From NCBI GenBank assembly GCA_956465555.1, contig OY101123.1, forward strand, positions 248,001 through 312,000: 64,000 nucleotides of DNA. The letters are read 5' to 3'. This document shows positions 1-10,184 of the stretch, in pieces (positions within the stretch are counted from its first letter, which is position 1; each line of letters starts with the position of its first letter). Under the pieces are notes generated by a model, which saw nothing but the letters and a program-made list of their open reading frames with translations, searched no databases and had not been told where the DNA came from. Source of the stretch: Nitzschia sp. pyKryTriq1. Taxonomy: Eukaryota > Bacillariophyta > Bacillariophyceae > Bacillariales > Bacillariaceae. The position numbers were made by a program, and so were the translations under genes.

Positions 1-942
1 CGCCAAGAACGATGGCTCTTGCTTGCCAGCATGGCGGGCTTTCTCTTGTTGGTGGCAGCCTTGAGTCTGCACAATCCTGAAACTACTACTACTACTACTA
101 CTACCACAATAATAAGCACCACAACAACTGACATGGACCAACCAGCAACAACAACAGCAGCAACAGCAACAACCAGTACTACTACTACTTCGTTGCGAGG
201 ACCACCTGCCGATGGGGACAGTACAAGTATTACTCCTACCAGCAACAATAATAATGAAGACATTAGTAGTTTACTACCACTACCACCACCACCACCTGCG
301 GATGATAACAACAACAACAACAACAGCAACAACAACAACTGGGCCGACGACTATGACAAGGGTTTCACGGTAGACCCGTGTATCATTTGGCCAGCGAACT
401 GTCTCAACAACAATAACAACCCCAACCAAGAAGTACCGGTAGTACAAGAAGAACCATTGTATGAGCAACAACAACAACAAGAAGAAGAGTACGAAGAAGA
501 GTACGTGTTTGGAGAAGAAGAAGAAGAAGAAGACGACGACGACATTGAGTATGCGGACGCTTCAAAAGAGGAACAGCAGGTGGACGATGCAGAGACGAAC
601 GATGAATGGTTCGTTTCCATCAGCAGCGAGGAAGAAGAAGATTACTACGACAACGATGATGAATCATTGGAAGAAGAGGTATCGGTACAGGATGCCCTGG
701 CTTCCGTGGCAGAAGAAGAAGGTGAAGACGAAGAAGATGAAGAACAAGACGAGGTCGATGTAGTACTGTCTTCTGCTGCAGAGGACGATGCAATATTGTC
801 TTCTCCAGAGCAAGAAGAACAAGTAGAAGAAGAAAAAGAAGAAGACGAAGAAGAAGAAGATAAAAAGAATAACCAACAAGAAGCGGACTGGGAGGAAGTG
901 TCTGTCGCGCGGATAGAAGACGAAGAGAACTCGGGAAACTAA
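1..942 (+). CDS. Acidic low-complexity membrane/secretory protein, 5' partial
   Basis: The frame is open to the window edge, so the true start probably lies upstream; the first in-frame ATG is at 31. The visible N-terminus has a hydrophobic stretch (MAGFLLLVAALSL) that fits a signal peptide or signal anchor. It is followed by a Thr-rich tract, Pro and Asn runs, one short ordinary segment with two cysteines (around YDKGFTVDPCIIWPANC), and then a long Glu/Asp-rich C-terminal half. The triplet repeats (ACT, AAC, GAA) encode the low-complexity tracts. No family is recognised. The strong acidity resembles the cytoplasmic part of diatom single-pass proteins such as the LRR gene at 14.5-16.9 kb, but no folded domain is seen. 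It could be a real gene's 3' part or a largely disordered protein. Confidence 0.55.
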   Translation, partial: RQERWLLLASMAGFLLLVAALSLHNPETTTTTTTTTIISTTTTDMDQPATTTAATATTSTTTTSLRGPPADGDSTSITPTSNNNNEDISSLLPLPPPPPADDNNNNNNSNNNNWADDYDKGFTVDPCIIWPANCLNNNNNPNQEVPVVQEEPLYEQQQQQEEEYEEEYVFGEEEEEEDDDDIEYADASKEEQQVDDAETNDEWFVSISSEEEEDYYDNDDESLEEEVSVQDALASVAEEEGEDEEDEEQDEVDVVLSSAAEDDAILSSPEQEEQVEEEKEEDEEEEDKKNNQQEADWEEVSVARIEDEENSGN

Positions 943-2011
943 GCAGCAACAGCAGCAGACTACTACTACTCCTACTGCTACTGCTACTACTATGCTGCTT
1001 GTTTATGACTTCTTCTCCATGAACAGGACGTTGCAAACGTGATTGCAACTTTTTTTTTCGTATACATCATTATGATACTGTACTCACTCGTTCTCTACTA
1101 CTCTACCGGTAGAGGAACAATAACTGTAACAATATTATTTTATATTATCATTATTATCATCATTATCATCATTATCATATATATCTATAATCACTTTTTC
1201 GCTGCTTTACGATCTATGATATACCCGGAGTATAGAATCTAATAGTAGAGCAGGCATAGCTAGCATGGTCCGAGAACGAGTACCGGTAGTAGTAGTAGTA
1301 CTGTACTACCATAGTACAAGTGGACGGTTATACATAGCTAGTAGTACAGTACTCGTATAGTGTAGTAGTAGACCATATTATGTCTCGTACTCCTTTGCTT
1401 GGCGCCTGCTGTGATTGTGATGCGGGACGATGACGATGATTCCTGCATTCAACAGGAGCAGTAGGATCCAGCAATCATTATGATTGTTCTTGCTCCGCTA
1501 TCTACACTATCTAGAGGCCAGTATAAACTAAGAGAGGAGGGGCCCTCTCTCTCTCTCTCTCTCTCTCTTGTTGTAGACAGGAGCTTGCTGCGACGAATAC
1601 TACTACTACTGTTTGGTGAGATCGACTATCGTCGTGCTGCTGCCAGTGGTGGTACTGGTGTACTGCAGAGGTTGGTGGCCGATGCGGTCTGCAGCTACTC
1701 CAAGTATACTGACTGTAGTTGCTGCTCCTGTGGTAATCATATACTTCCGAGTACTTCCAAGCCTATATCATTACAGTACCTTCTAGTGTGGGAATACTAC
1801 TTATACCGAACCGGTAATACAGAGACAGATACATAGCGTTGTTCAGTTCGTACAAAAGTAATCGACCGACGGTACTAGTAGAGATCCAGAGGCATCTTAT
1901 CATATACGTATATTATCTAATGAATGTACATTTCATTTCTATGGATACAGCCTTTTCGTCGTCATCGTCATCGTCATCGTCATCGTTGCTTCTGTTGTTG
2001 CTTTGTTTTAG
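943..2011. other. Intergenic spacer with microsatellites
   Basis: No credible gene is seen. It holds TACCGGTA palindromes at 1104 and 1281, an ATC/ATT-rich run about 1141-1185, dense TAGTAGTAC-type runs at 1285-1370, a (CT)n tract at 1545-1568 and a GTCATC repeat at 1958-1985. The open frame at 1480-1836 is repeat-derived and was not accepted as a gene. Confidence 0.6.
1545..1568. repeat. (CT)n microsatellite
   Basis: Twelve CT dinucleotides in a row, in the spacer upstream of the PAP gene's 3' end. Confidence 0.9.
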
Positions 2012-2914
2012 TTAGACTGGATTGATTTCCATAGATCCACGTCGGATAAACACGTTCCGAATTCCTTCAAAGCGAGGACCCGTCAATCGCACCAGCCGCA
2101 AGTCGCCATCCAAGTATGTCGTATCCATGGCGTGCTCGCTAGGATCAAAGAGTTCCTTGGGCATGGCACGATGGAGCAGTCCCACCAATCCTTCCACATC
2201 TTTGGGTACCGTAGATCCTTTGGCAAGTGCCAGGACATGGTCATCGAGATCCATCACCATGCGAGCTCCTTGACTGATCTTGTACGAATTCTTGACGGTC
2301 ATGGTTCCACTCGCATCAAATATTACCGGACTTTTATTATTATCTTGCTCATCATCCTCTTGCTGCGCAAGATCCCAGGCGACACAATTCTGAATAGTTC
2401 CTTCCAGCTTATTCGTTTGAATACTTTGATACATTTCCTTGATGCGAAAGTTGGATTTGGGACCACCACCACCCGAAAGAAGATTGGTCGAAAATAGTAG
2501 TTGCCAATCTCCTTGCAGGGCCAAATTCAAAAAGTCCAAGGTTTGGACGGGTTGATATCGATCTTCCAAAACATTAATGTAGGATTCGACCAGTTTGAAT
2601 TCTTCCGGCGTTCCCATCATGCGGGGCAGCAAGTCGAGTAATCGACGTTTCACCTCTAATGTTGGAAGCTTATTTGTCATATTATCATCTTCATCATCCT
2701 TGGCCGCTGACGTCGCTGCTTCCTTTATTTCTCGCTCTACCGTCACCCCAAATCCCTTGGCAGCCAGCAAAATCAGTCTTGTTCTCTGCTGGTGGTGATA
2801 ATGTTGTTGTTGTTGTTGTTCGGATGAGCTGATCGGAAGGTTGGAGGATCGTTGCGCTACAAAGGCATCGGTAGTAGATAGCCATGTGCTACAGAGACAC
2901 AGCAGAGCAAGCAT
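2012..2914 (-). CDS. Plastid lipid-associated protein (PAP/fibrillin family)
   Basis: Fibrillins are lipid-binding proteins of plastoglobules and thylakoids, linked to carotenoid and lipid storage and to light stress. The C-terminal two thirds carry family hallmarks: a helical lead-in ending in LNLALQGDWQLLFSTN, and near the C-terminus TTYLDGDLRLVRL followed by an RNVFIRR strand. The chosen ATG at 2914 gives about 300 residues with a signal peptide (MLALLCLCSTWLSTTDA) followed by FVAQ, an ASAFAP-like site for import into a complex plastid. An upstream in-frame ATG group at 3047 would add about 45 Ser/Arg-rich residues and bury the signal peptide, so it is less likely. The gene has no intron. 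It diverges from the carotenoid isomerase gene at 3656, suggesting shared control. Confidence 0.85.
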   Translation of the reverse strand: MLALLCLCSTWLSTTDAFVAQRSSNLPISSSEQQQQQHYHHQQRTRLILLAAKGFGVTVEREIKEAATSAAKDDEDDNMTNKLPTLEVKRRLLDLLPRMMGTPEEFKLVESYINVLEDRYQPVQTLDFLNLALQGDWQLLFSTNLLSGGGGPKSNFRIKEMYQSIQTNKLEGTIQNCVAWDLAQQEDDEQDNNKSPVIFDASGTMTVKNSYKISQGARMVMDLDDHVLALAKGSTVPKDVEGLVGLLHRAMPKELFDPSEHAMDTTYLDGDLRLVRLTGPRFEGIRNVFIRRGSMEINPV

Positions 2915-3655
2915 GATGGAACGAGAATGACAATGAAAGGAAGAGGAAGAGAACTTTCGGAACCGGCCGCCTTGTTGGGACAGAGAGGACGAAGATTCCG
3001 TTGAGATTCTTGCTCGATCGCCGACGGCGTGAAAAGAAAGCATCATCATGTCTGCCTGTCTTGCTTCGCTTCGCTTCGCTCCTCGCTTGTCAAACAACTT
3101 ATCCAAATGATTTGGAACCGCTGTACAATAGATCAACTTCTCTACTAGACTACTCTATAGAGAGAGGAAAAGTAAAGTGTTCCTTTGACAGAAACACATG
3201 TGATGGGCGACGCGATGAGAGAAGATGATGCGATATGATGCTGCGAGATGCGAGATGAGATGAACGATGATGATGGAAATACGTGGTTCCCCCGCGCGCG
3301 TGGCTTCCATTCCGGCCGGTACGTTCGTACGTCATCACGTCCGCCGCCGTGTACGTACGATGCAAGGCGATCGTGTAGCTTGAAGCTTGAATAAGCTTGA
3401 GGAGTCGTCGTTGACGTCTGAAAAAGAGGAGTCAGTTGAGTCAAAGATCACTGACGCACCAACAAATAAACCCTCTTCCCGCCTTTTTGACTTCAACACA
3501 ACCGACCAGCATGCAGCACCCAGCATCACCATCACTGTGGTGATCGCCCACATGCCATCATCCTCTGACATCCAAAAGATCGATGACCATGAGATCATCT
3601 GACATTGCTGTGGCAAATCAATACAAGTAGAAATCATACGTCTCAATCACTTGCA
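2915..3655. promoter_or_regulatory. Divergent promoter region between PAP and Z-ISO
   Basis: About 740 bp separate the two divergent plastid genes. It holds GATGA/GCGAGATG-type repeats near 3200-3275, a G+C-rich stretch at 3290-3360 with TACGTACG and TGACG-core elements (reverse strand near 3330, forward TTGACGTCTG near 3411), and no convincing ORF. TGACG cores are typical bZIP sites and fit, but do not prove, light or redox control. Confidence 0.45.
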
Positions 3656-4867
3656 ATGATTTCTTCAAGATCGTCGAGCGGAATACTTCTTTTGGTGGTC
3701 ATGATTCTTCTGGCGTTTGCGACATGGTCTCCGACGACTCTTTCGTTTTCTCCTGTTCCCATCACCCAATCCCGTCGACTCCTCTCCTCTTGGGGACCAT
3801 CAGTGGGAAACAAGTCCTCTAGAGATCGAGCTTCTTCTTCTGCACTTCCAGCTGTCGAGCCTCAATCTACCAACCAACTTCCAGAAATCCCATTCGTCAC
3901 GAAAACTCTACCATCCGATCGAAGCAACGACTTGATGATTGGAGAAGATGCTGGAACGTTTGACATTCAAAACGAAGAGTGGGGAAAACTTGGAGAAGAG
4001 GGATGGTTCACCTTTAGTGCGGCTGTGGGGACTATTATGACTGCCGTGATTGTTCTTTGGGTATACCATCCGACTGGATATTCCGATGATTTCTTGGCAT
4101 TCCTCGAAAATATTGCGGGAGGGAACCCACATATCGTCACTCTTTTATTTGGAATCCTCTTTCCGATTGTTCATTCCGGACTGGCATCGCTCCGTCCCTT
4201 GGGAGAACAAGTGGTCGGCGCACGGATTTGGAGAGTTATCTTTGCCTTTCCGAGTCTTTGTTTGGCATACTCGTGGATCACATATTTCATTTCTCATGCA
4301 CATGATGGGGTGGAGTTTTATGATTTGAGTGGGAATGCGTCCGCCCACGCCATCGCCTGGATGGTCAACTTTATCAGTTTTTTCTTTCTCTATCCCTCCG
4401 TCTTTAATTTAAAAGAAGTCGCCGCCGTGGAAAAACCTACCCTCCATCTCTGGGAAACGGGAATGATTCGTATTACTCGGCATCCTCAGTTTGTCGGACA
4501 AAGCTTGTGGAGTGCGGCCCATTTGGCCATGGTCGGAACGAGCTTTACGGCATTGACCATGGCCTTGCTGGTAGGACATCATGCCTTTGCCTGTTGGAAT
4601 GGGGATCGACGATACTATGATAAACACGGCGAAGCCTTTTTAAAAGTCAAGGAACGGACCTCGATCATTCCCTTTCAAGCGATTTGGGAAGGACGACAAA
4701 TCCTTCCCAAGGACTACTACAAAGAATTGCTACGCGGACCGTATTTGGTGATTGCCATTGGTACGATTGGAGCGTACTTTGCGCATCCCTATATGCAAGG
4801 AGGTGCGGCGCTGGCACGCAATACAGGTTTGGTACCGGGGGGCATACTGGACGGTATCTTTTCCTAA
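3656..4867 (+). CDS. ZISO: 15-cis-zeta-carotene isomerase (Z-ISO, NnrU domain)
   Basis: Z-ISO isomerises the 15-cis bond of 9,15,9'-tri-cis-zeta-carotene in the poly-cis carotenoid pathway of plastids; it is a haem-dependent integral membrane enzyme of the NnrU family. Visible hallmarks are the segment [20 protein letters not shown], the [10 protein letters not shown] motif with a conserved His, the [14 protein letters not shown] segment with paired His, and the C-terminal KERTSIIPF. Several hydrophobic helices run through the mature part. The ATG at 3656 gives 403 residues beginning with a signal peptide ([14 protein letters not shown]) then TTLSFSP, an ASAFAP-like plastid site; the non-ATG extension upstream is not needed. 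It is intronless. The fibrillin gene lies divergent upstream, an apt neighbour because carotenoids are stored in fibrillin-coated globules. Confidence 0.93.
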   Translation: MISSRSSSGILLLVVMILLAFATWSPTTLSFSPVPITQSRRLLSSWGPSVGNKSSRDRASSSALPAVEPQSTNQLPEIPFVTKTLPSDRSNDLMIGEDAGTFDIQNEEWGKLGEEGWFTFSAAVGTIMTAVIVLWVYHPTGYSDDFLAFLENIAGGNPHIVTLLFGILFPIVHSGLASLRPLGEQVVGARIWRVIFAFPSLCLAYSWITYFISHAHDGVEFYDLSGNASAHAIAWMVNFISFFFLYPSVFNLKEVAAVEKPTLHLWETGMIRITRHPQFVGQSLWSAAHLAMVGTSFTALTMALLVGHHAFACWNGDRRYYDKHGEAFLKVKERTSIIPFQAIWEGRQILPKDYYKELLRGPYLVIAIGTIGAYFAHPYMQGGAALARNTGLVPGGILDGIFS

Positions 4868-5182
4868 AGAAAATTGGACCTGTGGCACTCTTCTTGCCAT
4901 ATTAGCTAGAGAAATATCGGTGCCCATACGCTAGACTACTCTTATTTACAAAGTAGACCAATAGCAAGATATAATATATTCAAATCAATCATTAGCTTCA
5001 AGTGGTTAGTGAAGTGTTACGCATTATATTTGTAGTGTACAGCGGCTAATAGTACGCTTCGGCTGTCTCGTTTCGGAAGCAAGGATTTACAAACAGAATC
5101 TCCAACTACCAACACGACGATGGAACGAAGCTGCAAACCATGGAGAGTCAATACTTGTACTCTTCCACTTTCTTGTCTTTAA
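4868..5182. other. Convergent 3' spacer
   Basis: A 315-bp gap between the ends of Z-ISO (+) and the dehydrogenase (-). It is AT-rich around 4940-5040 and presumably holds both 3' untranslated regions. No gene is seen. Confidence 0.6.
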
Positions 5183-6621
5183 TTAATAACCAATCAAAAC
5201 GTCAACTGGATTCAAGAGTTCTTCCCCGCAAATAAATCTTGGAAGATTCTCGTTGACAAAAAACTCAGTAGCCTCGTCCATAAAGTACTGAAAACAAAGA
5301 ACACGAGTGAGCTTGGAACCAACAATTCTCGAGAAATCAAGGTAGCTCTTACGTACCTGAGTCTTGTCCATGTTGTGAGGCGAAATCAAAACATTTTCCA
5401 ATTCCCAAAGCTTGTTGTCAGGTGGCAAAGGCTCCTGGGAAAAGACGTCCAAAGCAGCACCCTTCAACTTTCCGGTTTCCAATGCTTTGATCAAGGCACC
5501 TTCGTCCACAACAGGTCCTCGTCCAAGATTGATGAAGACTGCATTTTTCTTGACACAGTCAAATGCTTCAGCACTAACCATTCCTCTTGTCTCAATGGTT
5601 GAAGGAGCCGAACAAACGATGAAATCACTCTCCGACATGAGTTGGTGCAAACTGGCCACGTCCCGCCCATAGACTACGTCGCAGACATCATCCGATCGGC
5701 ACAAATAGGGATGACGGCGCAAGGCAACGATGCGCATGCCATATACTGACGCCATTTTCGCACATGCTCGTCCAATATCACCGTATCCGACAATACCCAT
5801 CGTTTTGCCCCTCAACTCTTCGATATCGTAATTGTCCCACACTTTATTCTTTTTGTTCTTCATCAAAAGGGGAAGATCCTTGGCAAAGTAAGAGCATGCC
5901 ATCATGACATATTCCGCCAAACTGGAACTGAATTGTCCCTAGTAATGCAAGAAAGAAAGAAAGAAAGAAAGAATTGGGCGGAAGAAGTAGAGAAGTGAGC
6001 GTAAATCGTCTTGGAAACGACGCGTCATTGATTGATTTTGAGTATTCTTACCTTGGCGTTGGTGAACTGAACCTTTTCTCTGTATTCATTCAGTTCGTCA
6101 CTCACTACAAAGTCAATCCCAGCGGATCGAACATGAACCCATTCGATGGTAGGGTAGGCCTTTAGCATAGCCGGAACTTGGACTGAAGCGTTGGGACACG
6201 ACGGACTAACAAAGAGAATGTTGGGAGAAGCGGCAGCGTGTTTTTCAAAATCCTCGGGTGTTTGGCCAACACCCAGCAATTGCGATCCGACGGGCAGCGT
6301 TCCTTTGTGCAACGCCCGATTGGCGCTGTCCGCCGTCGATGAAAGACTGAGAATTCTTGCTTCGCGCTGGATCGAATCCGGTGAGATTTCGATCAAGTAG
6401 GAATACTTGTTCTTTTCGGTCGACTCTTCGCGATTCCAATATCTATACTGACGGATCAAGGGATCGGCCCACTGATGAGAAGTTTCATTCGCCGAAGGCG
6501 GTTCAGCCAAGGACGCCGACGAATGGAATGCCGAAACTCGCGAAAGAGGCCGGAAGGTGGTGCCGATGCTGCCGGTGCTCCTGGTTGCCACTCTTTGAAA
6601 AATACTGCGCGAGGCTCTCAT
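5183..6621 (-). CDS. D-isomer-specific 2-hydroxyacid dehydrogenase, mitochondrial-type leader
   Basis: Three exons join in phase 0: 6621-6052, 5938-5357 and 5287-5183, with GTAAG/AG and GTACGT/AG borders, giving 418 residues. The enzyme family reduces 2-oxoacids or oxidises D-2-hydroxyacids with NAD(P)H. The nucleotide-binding loop GIVGYGDIG lies at about 238-246. The catalytic triad is visible: Arg in NLGRG (about 330), Glu in SQEPLP (about 359) and His in ISPHN (about 378). The N-terminus is rich in Arg and Ser and lacks acidic residues for the first 39 positions, consistent with a mitochondrial transit peptide rather than a plastid signal. The substrate (glyoxylate, hydroxypyruvate or another) cannot be told. 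The order N-terminal substrate domain, Rossmann core, C-terminal return is complete. Confidence 0.9.
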
Positions 6622-7399
6622 TTTGACCGTTTACTGTCTCTGTGATGAACTTGGAATGCAACTCTACTGGGCTACCGGTAGTCTAATTTTGAGCAACTTT
6701 CGGGCAGAAGATTGAATACATGCACTACTTGGATAAGAGAAGAAGCCATAGAGGTGTCACGGCACAAGTACTGGTATCCTTGCTCTTTTTCATTTTGGAT
6801 TTCTTTGCTTTGCACTTCCGCCGGGTAGGTTGCGTTGCTTGGTCGATGGTATTACGTCAGCATATGGATCTCAAGGTTGGTTCAAGGAGCACAGCCGCCA
6901 ATTTACAGTACCGGTACCTGGTACTGGCGTACAGTACCTCTACCGGGCGGTCGGTGGTACCCGGTACAGTACCAGTACCTGTACCAGGTACCAGGTACGG
7001 TACCGGTAGTCTACTGGGTACCTGATACAGGTACTGTATAGACGTGGTGGCGTCGCCCGTAGTAGACAGGGCGTCCTGCGTCCGTCATGTGTGTGTGTGA
7101 TTTCATTGGCTTATCGCGCATGCATGCGCGATTAACACTAAGTTAGTATACTGTAAAATCTCCTCCTCAGCAAAGCTTTTGTTCAGGTATTATTGTTGAT
7201 TGTCCTTTGAAAGAGTGCCCAGAGGAGAGCTAGATAGTCTACTGGGAGTAAGAGGTTTTTTGTCGCTCTTCTCACCACCGCGCGGTCAGCAGTAGGTTGT
7301 TGAGTTGTTTATTGAGATCCTCGATCTCCAGTTTGATGATTTCAATCACCTTTGGTCGGAGGCTTGTTGAGATCCGAGAGATCGCGGTGTGCGAGTAAG
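6622..7399. other. Intergenic spacer with GGTACC/TACCGGTA palindrome cluster
   Basis: No gene is accepted. The stretch 6905-7035 is packed with GTAC, GGTACC and TACCGGTA palindromes. TACCGGTA lies at 6673, 6909 and 7001. The rest is ordinary spacer. Confidence 0.6.
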
Positions 7400-7954
7400 T
7401 CACTCTCCGTCGTGCTCATAAAGTCTTGTTCTTGTCTCCAGGGATGGGTCGACAAGGGTCTTTGTGCCACCAGAATCAAGAATTTCCTTTGCGTACGCGC
7501 GGATTCCTTCTCGCGATGACAACGTCCTCATCGTTACTGGGCGGGGGAGGAAGGGAAATTGGATGGAGTGCCGTTTTCGAAATTTCGGCACATCATCCAG
7601 GTATTTGACCATGTCTACATGCTCACTCTGGAAAAGTTTGCTTCTTTCCTTTGACCAGTACTCTCGGATCTGTTGCCTGACAATGGGCAGGCAGTCACTA
7701 GGGAAAAGCTGGTCAGTTTCGTCGCCAAACTTTTTCGAGATTAGTCCAAACATCTCGTCAGGTTTCGGCAAGTGGAAACGGTTGAAGGTGGCTAGCATAT
7801 CAGCTATGCATTCCTTCAACAGTGGGTGGAGTCCCAACTTTCCTCTGTTGTTCTTGCCAAGTAGATGGTCTCGCCATTCTACTAGGGCGTTACAAGTATG
7901 CACCGATGCTACTTGTGATGCAACGATGCTGTCTGGAGAAATTTGCCGCAAGAA
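7400..7954 (-). pseudogene. Orphan ORF without ATG, unrecognised
   Basis: A continuous reverse-strand frame of about 183 residues ends at 7400 but has no in-frame ATG at its 5' end. Its composition looks like real protein (mixed charged/hydrophobic, for example LGLHPLLKECIADMLATFNRF and a DETDQLFPSDCLP segment). I do not recognise the family. It sits next to LTR-like sequence (8041-8575), so it may be a fragment carried or broken by a mobile element, or the last exon of a gene whose 5' part I cannot find. Confidence 0.3.
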
Positions 7955-8575
7955 GTCGAAAAATGAGTGTTTTTGGGTGCATTTGGGTGGGGGGAAAGGG
8001 CATTTGGGAGCTCAAAAATGATGGAGTAATTGGGTCACGTTCGAATCACGGACGTGGTCATTTTTATTTTTGGGTGTCTTGCGATGACGTAGGCAGAGTA
8101 GATTCCGTTAAGTAAATTAGAAGTTGGATGACCGTAAATTAGAAGTTAGATAAATTAGGGGTGCCCTCAGCGGCCGACCGCGCTTCGCGCGCTCGTCCAC
8201 GACTGACACCCGCCCTCTGATCTCTACCGTATCATATCTACTAATTGGTGTGGGGATACACCAGAGTACCACTCTAGTACTCAAATCAACGGCCACACGG
8301 CCTCGAACATACTATCTACACTTTTATCATCATACTCGACGATCCTAAGATTCCTCACGAATCCACGGGTCATCCATGGGATGACGTTCTGCCTACCCAG
8401 CAACGACAGGCGTCATTAAAACCCTCCCAAAGGGGAGTTGACGGCTCTAGCTTAAGCCTATATACTTAATCATTGTGTTATTATTATTAGAATCAACTGC
8501 GAGTACTACCTCTCTACCACTCCGACGCCACCACTTTCAGCCTCCGCTGCCGCCGCTGCCAAGGGAGGGGATCTC
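7955..8575. mobile_element. Possible LTR-like relic (Copia-type suspected)
   Basis: A gene-free stretch whose 3' part resembles a diatom Copia long terminal repeat in style: a short G+C block near 8180, a TATATACTTAATCATTG-type AT-rich core near 8460 and a closing run of CTACC/CCACT. A short direct repeat (GTAAATTAGAAGTT) occurs near 8111-8150. No second copy or coding part is seen beside it, so it would be a solo repeat. The call rests on resemblance only. Confidence 0.22.
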
Positions 8576-9939
8576 TTATACTTCTTTCTTGGCGTGCGTC
8601 ACCGAGTGCTCATCGTAGTGATGATCGCCTTTCAAGTCGAAATCTTCTAGAATAAAAGAATGCAACGTATCATGCCTCATGGTCAATGGTTCGATTCCAA
8701 AATGATGCAACGTGTATGCCCAAAGGGGTTGGTCTCTCCAGGAATCCAGTTCTTGCTTGTACCGATCCCAAAAGAATTCACTAGCTTTTCGATAATACGG
8801 ATTGGAAGGATCATAAGCTGAGGTAGCAATAGTTGTAGTAGTAGAGAAATGAAAACATGCCGAACGAAAGTTTGTGGTGAGGCCTTTGACACACAACAAA
8901 AGTCGTATCCCCCTCATCATGAGGAGTGGTACTTGTACATACCGAAAACAGCATTCCAGTAGAGAGTTGCATTGTTATTCCAATCCGGTTGAGCTTGAAG
9001 CCATTTCAAACTTGCATCGACATGCTCTTGAGTATCTTTGGTACCGGATACAATCCGTTCAAATTCTCTCGTCAACGTTCCACCCTTGGGATGCGTCGTG
9101 TGAATCAATCCAAACTGGGAGCGTTCGACCGATTGGGCAATCCGATCAAATTTATTCCCTTTGCCCGACCGTGGATGAAAATGACCATCCATATAAATCA
9201 CTAGCCGACATTTCTCTCGAATGGGATCATGGATCTTCCATCCCAAGAATTTGGGTTGCCGGCTCATGGTAATGTGTCGTTGGATATTCTTACCAAGAAA
9301 CTCGCGATCGTCCATCAGAATTTTGGTCCATCCTGGTGTCTCCAACTGGGGCATGTTGGTGAAGTAATAAAACTCATAAAGTGGATTCTCCTTTCGAAGC
9401 AGTGAAACATTGTAGGGGCGATCGAGGGAGGGGAGCGATGGCTCTCCAAAGACGGACTGCAAAAAGCAAATTTTCTTCTGTCGGAGTCGAGAATGATGAT
9501 TCTGCACATCACTTGTTCGGGAAGTGGCGGTATTGCTGCTGAGATTGATTTCGATTTCTCGTGACATGGTTTGTATTCTCGAAAGCATTCCGATCGCCGT
9601 CAGACAAAAGACAAAGGTAGCCCATCCTACGAGTTGTCGACGCGAATGAAGTGAACGTCTCTTGGAGAGCTGCTGCTTGTTCGAGGCGGACAGCACAACC
9701 GAGGCCGGCGCTCGGCCCATTCTTCTTCTTCTTCTTCGATGCCAGATTGGAAGGCGAATGCTAGAGTTAGACGTAAATGATGAATTGATACATGTGAGAT
9801 CTCGACGCTTTCTCAAGAAGTAGGCCGTCTCTGCTTCTCTCTCTGCGAATACTTTGTCTACCGTACTACTCGTACTTTCTTGCAGTTGTTTTGTCGCGGG
9901 TGCGTGATGCTGGTTTCCCGCCACAAAGTTTCGGAGCAT
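8576..9939 (-). CDS. Type II membrane protein, glycosyltransferase-like (DUF616-like suspected)
   Basis: Two exons, 9939-8943 and 8817-8576, join across a GTATGT...CAG intron of 125 bp; the split Ala codon restores a single frame of about 412 residues. A Lys/Arg-rich N-terminus precedes one hydrophobic segment (LVGWATFVFCLTAIGML, around residue 105), giving type II topology as in Golgi glycosyltransferases. The luminal part begins KKICFLQSVFGEPS, later has YYFTNMPQLETPGWTKI, CRLVIYMDGHFHPRSG and ends with WRDQPLWAYTLHHFGI. That layout (an opening strand, a GW segment, an xxYMDGH block, a DQPLW block) resembles the DUF616 glycosyltransferase group; the exact sugar is unknown. A later ATG (MGRAPASVV, about residue 74) is an alternative start. 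Confidence 0.6.
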
Positions 9940-10184
9940 CAATTATCCCGGAGAGCGGCAAAACCATTCTTTTGGATTCATTCGCGGACCGTCGACTTGA
10001 TCGACTTCATTCAATGGATCATGCTTCATGCTACTATACCGGTACAGAGGAAGAGAGCAGCAAGAGCAGAGGAGAGTGGTCGGCAAGAAGAGCATTTTAT
10101 TAGTTATCCGTAAATATAACTTGCAGACTAGACTCCTCTAGACGAGAAGAAGAAGAAAGATTGCCTGACGATGACTCTATTGCT

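Noticed and set aside
620-1048. Reverse-strand frames opposite the acidic gene at 1-942
   Set aside because: They are mirror images of GAA/GAT repeats (Leu/Ser/Phe runs) and have no domain.
8680-8700. GGTTCGATTCC, a tRNA T-loop-like sequence
   Set aside because: No matching acceptor or anticodon stem around it; it is inside an exon.
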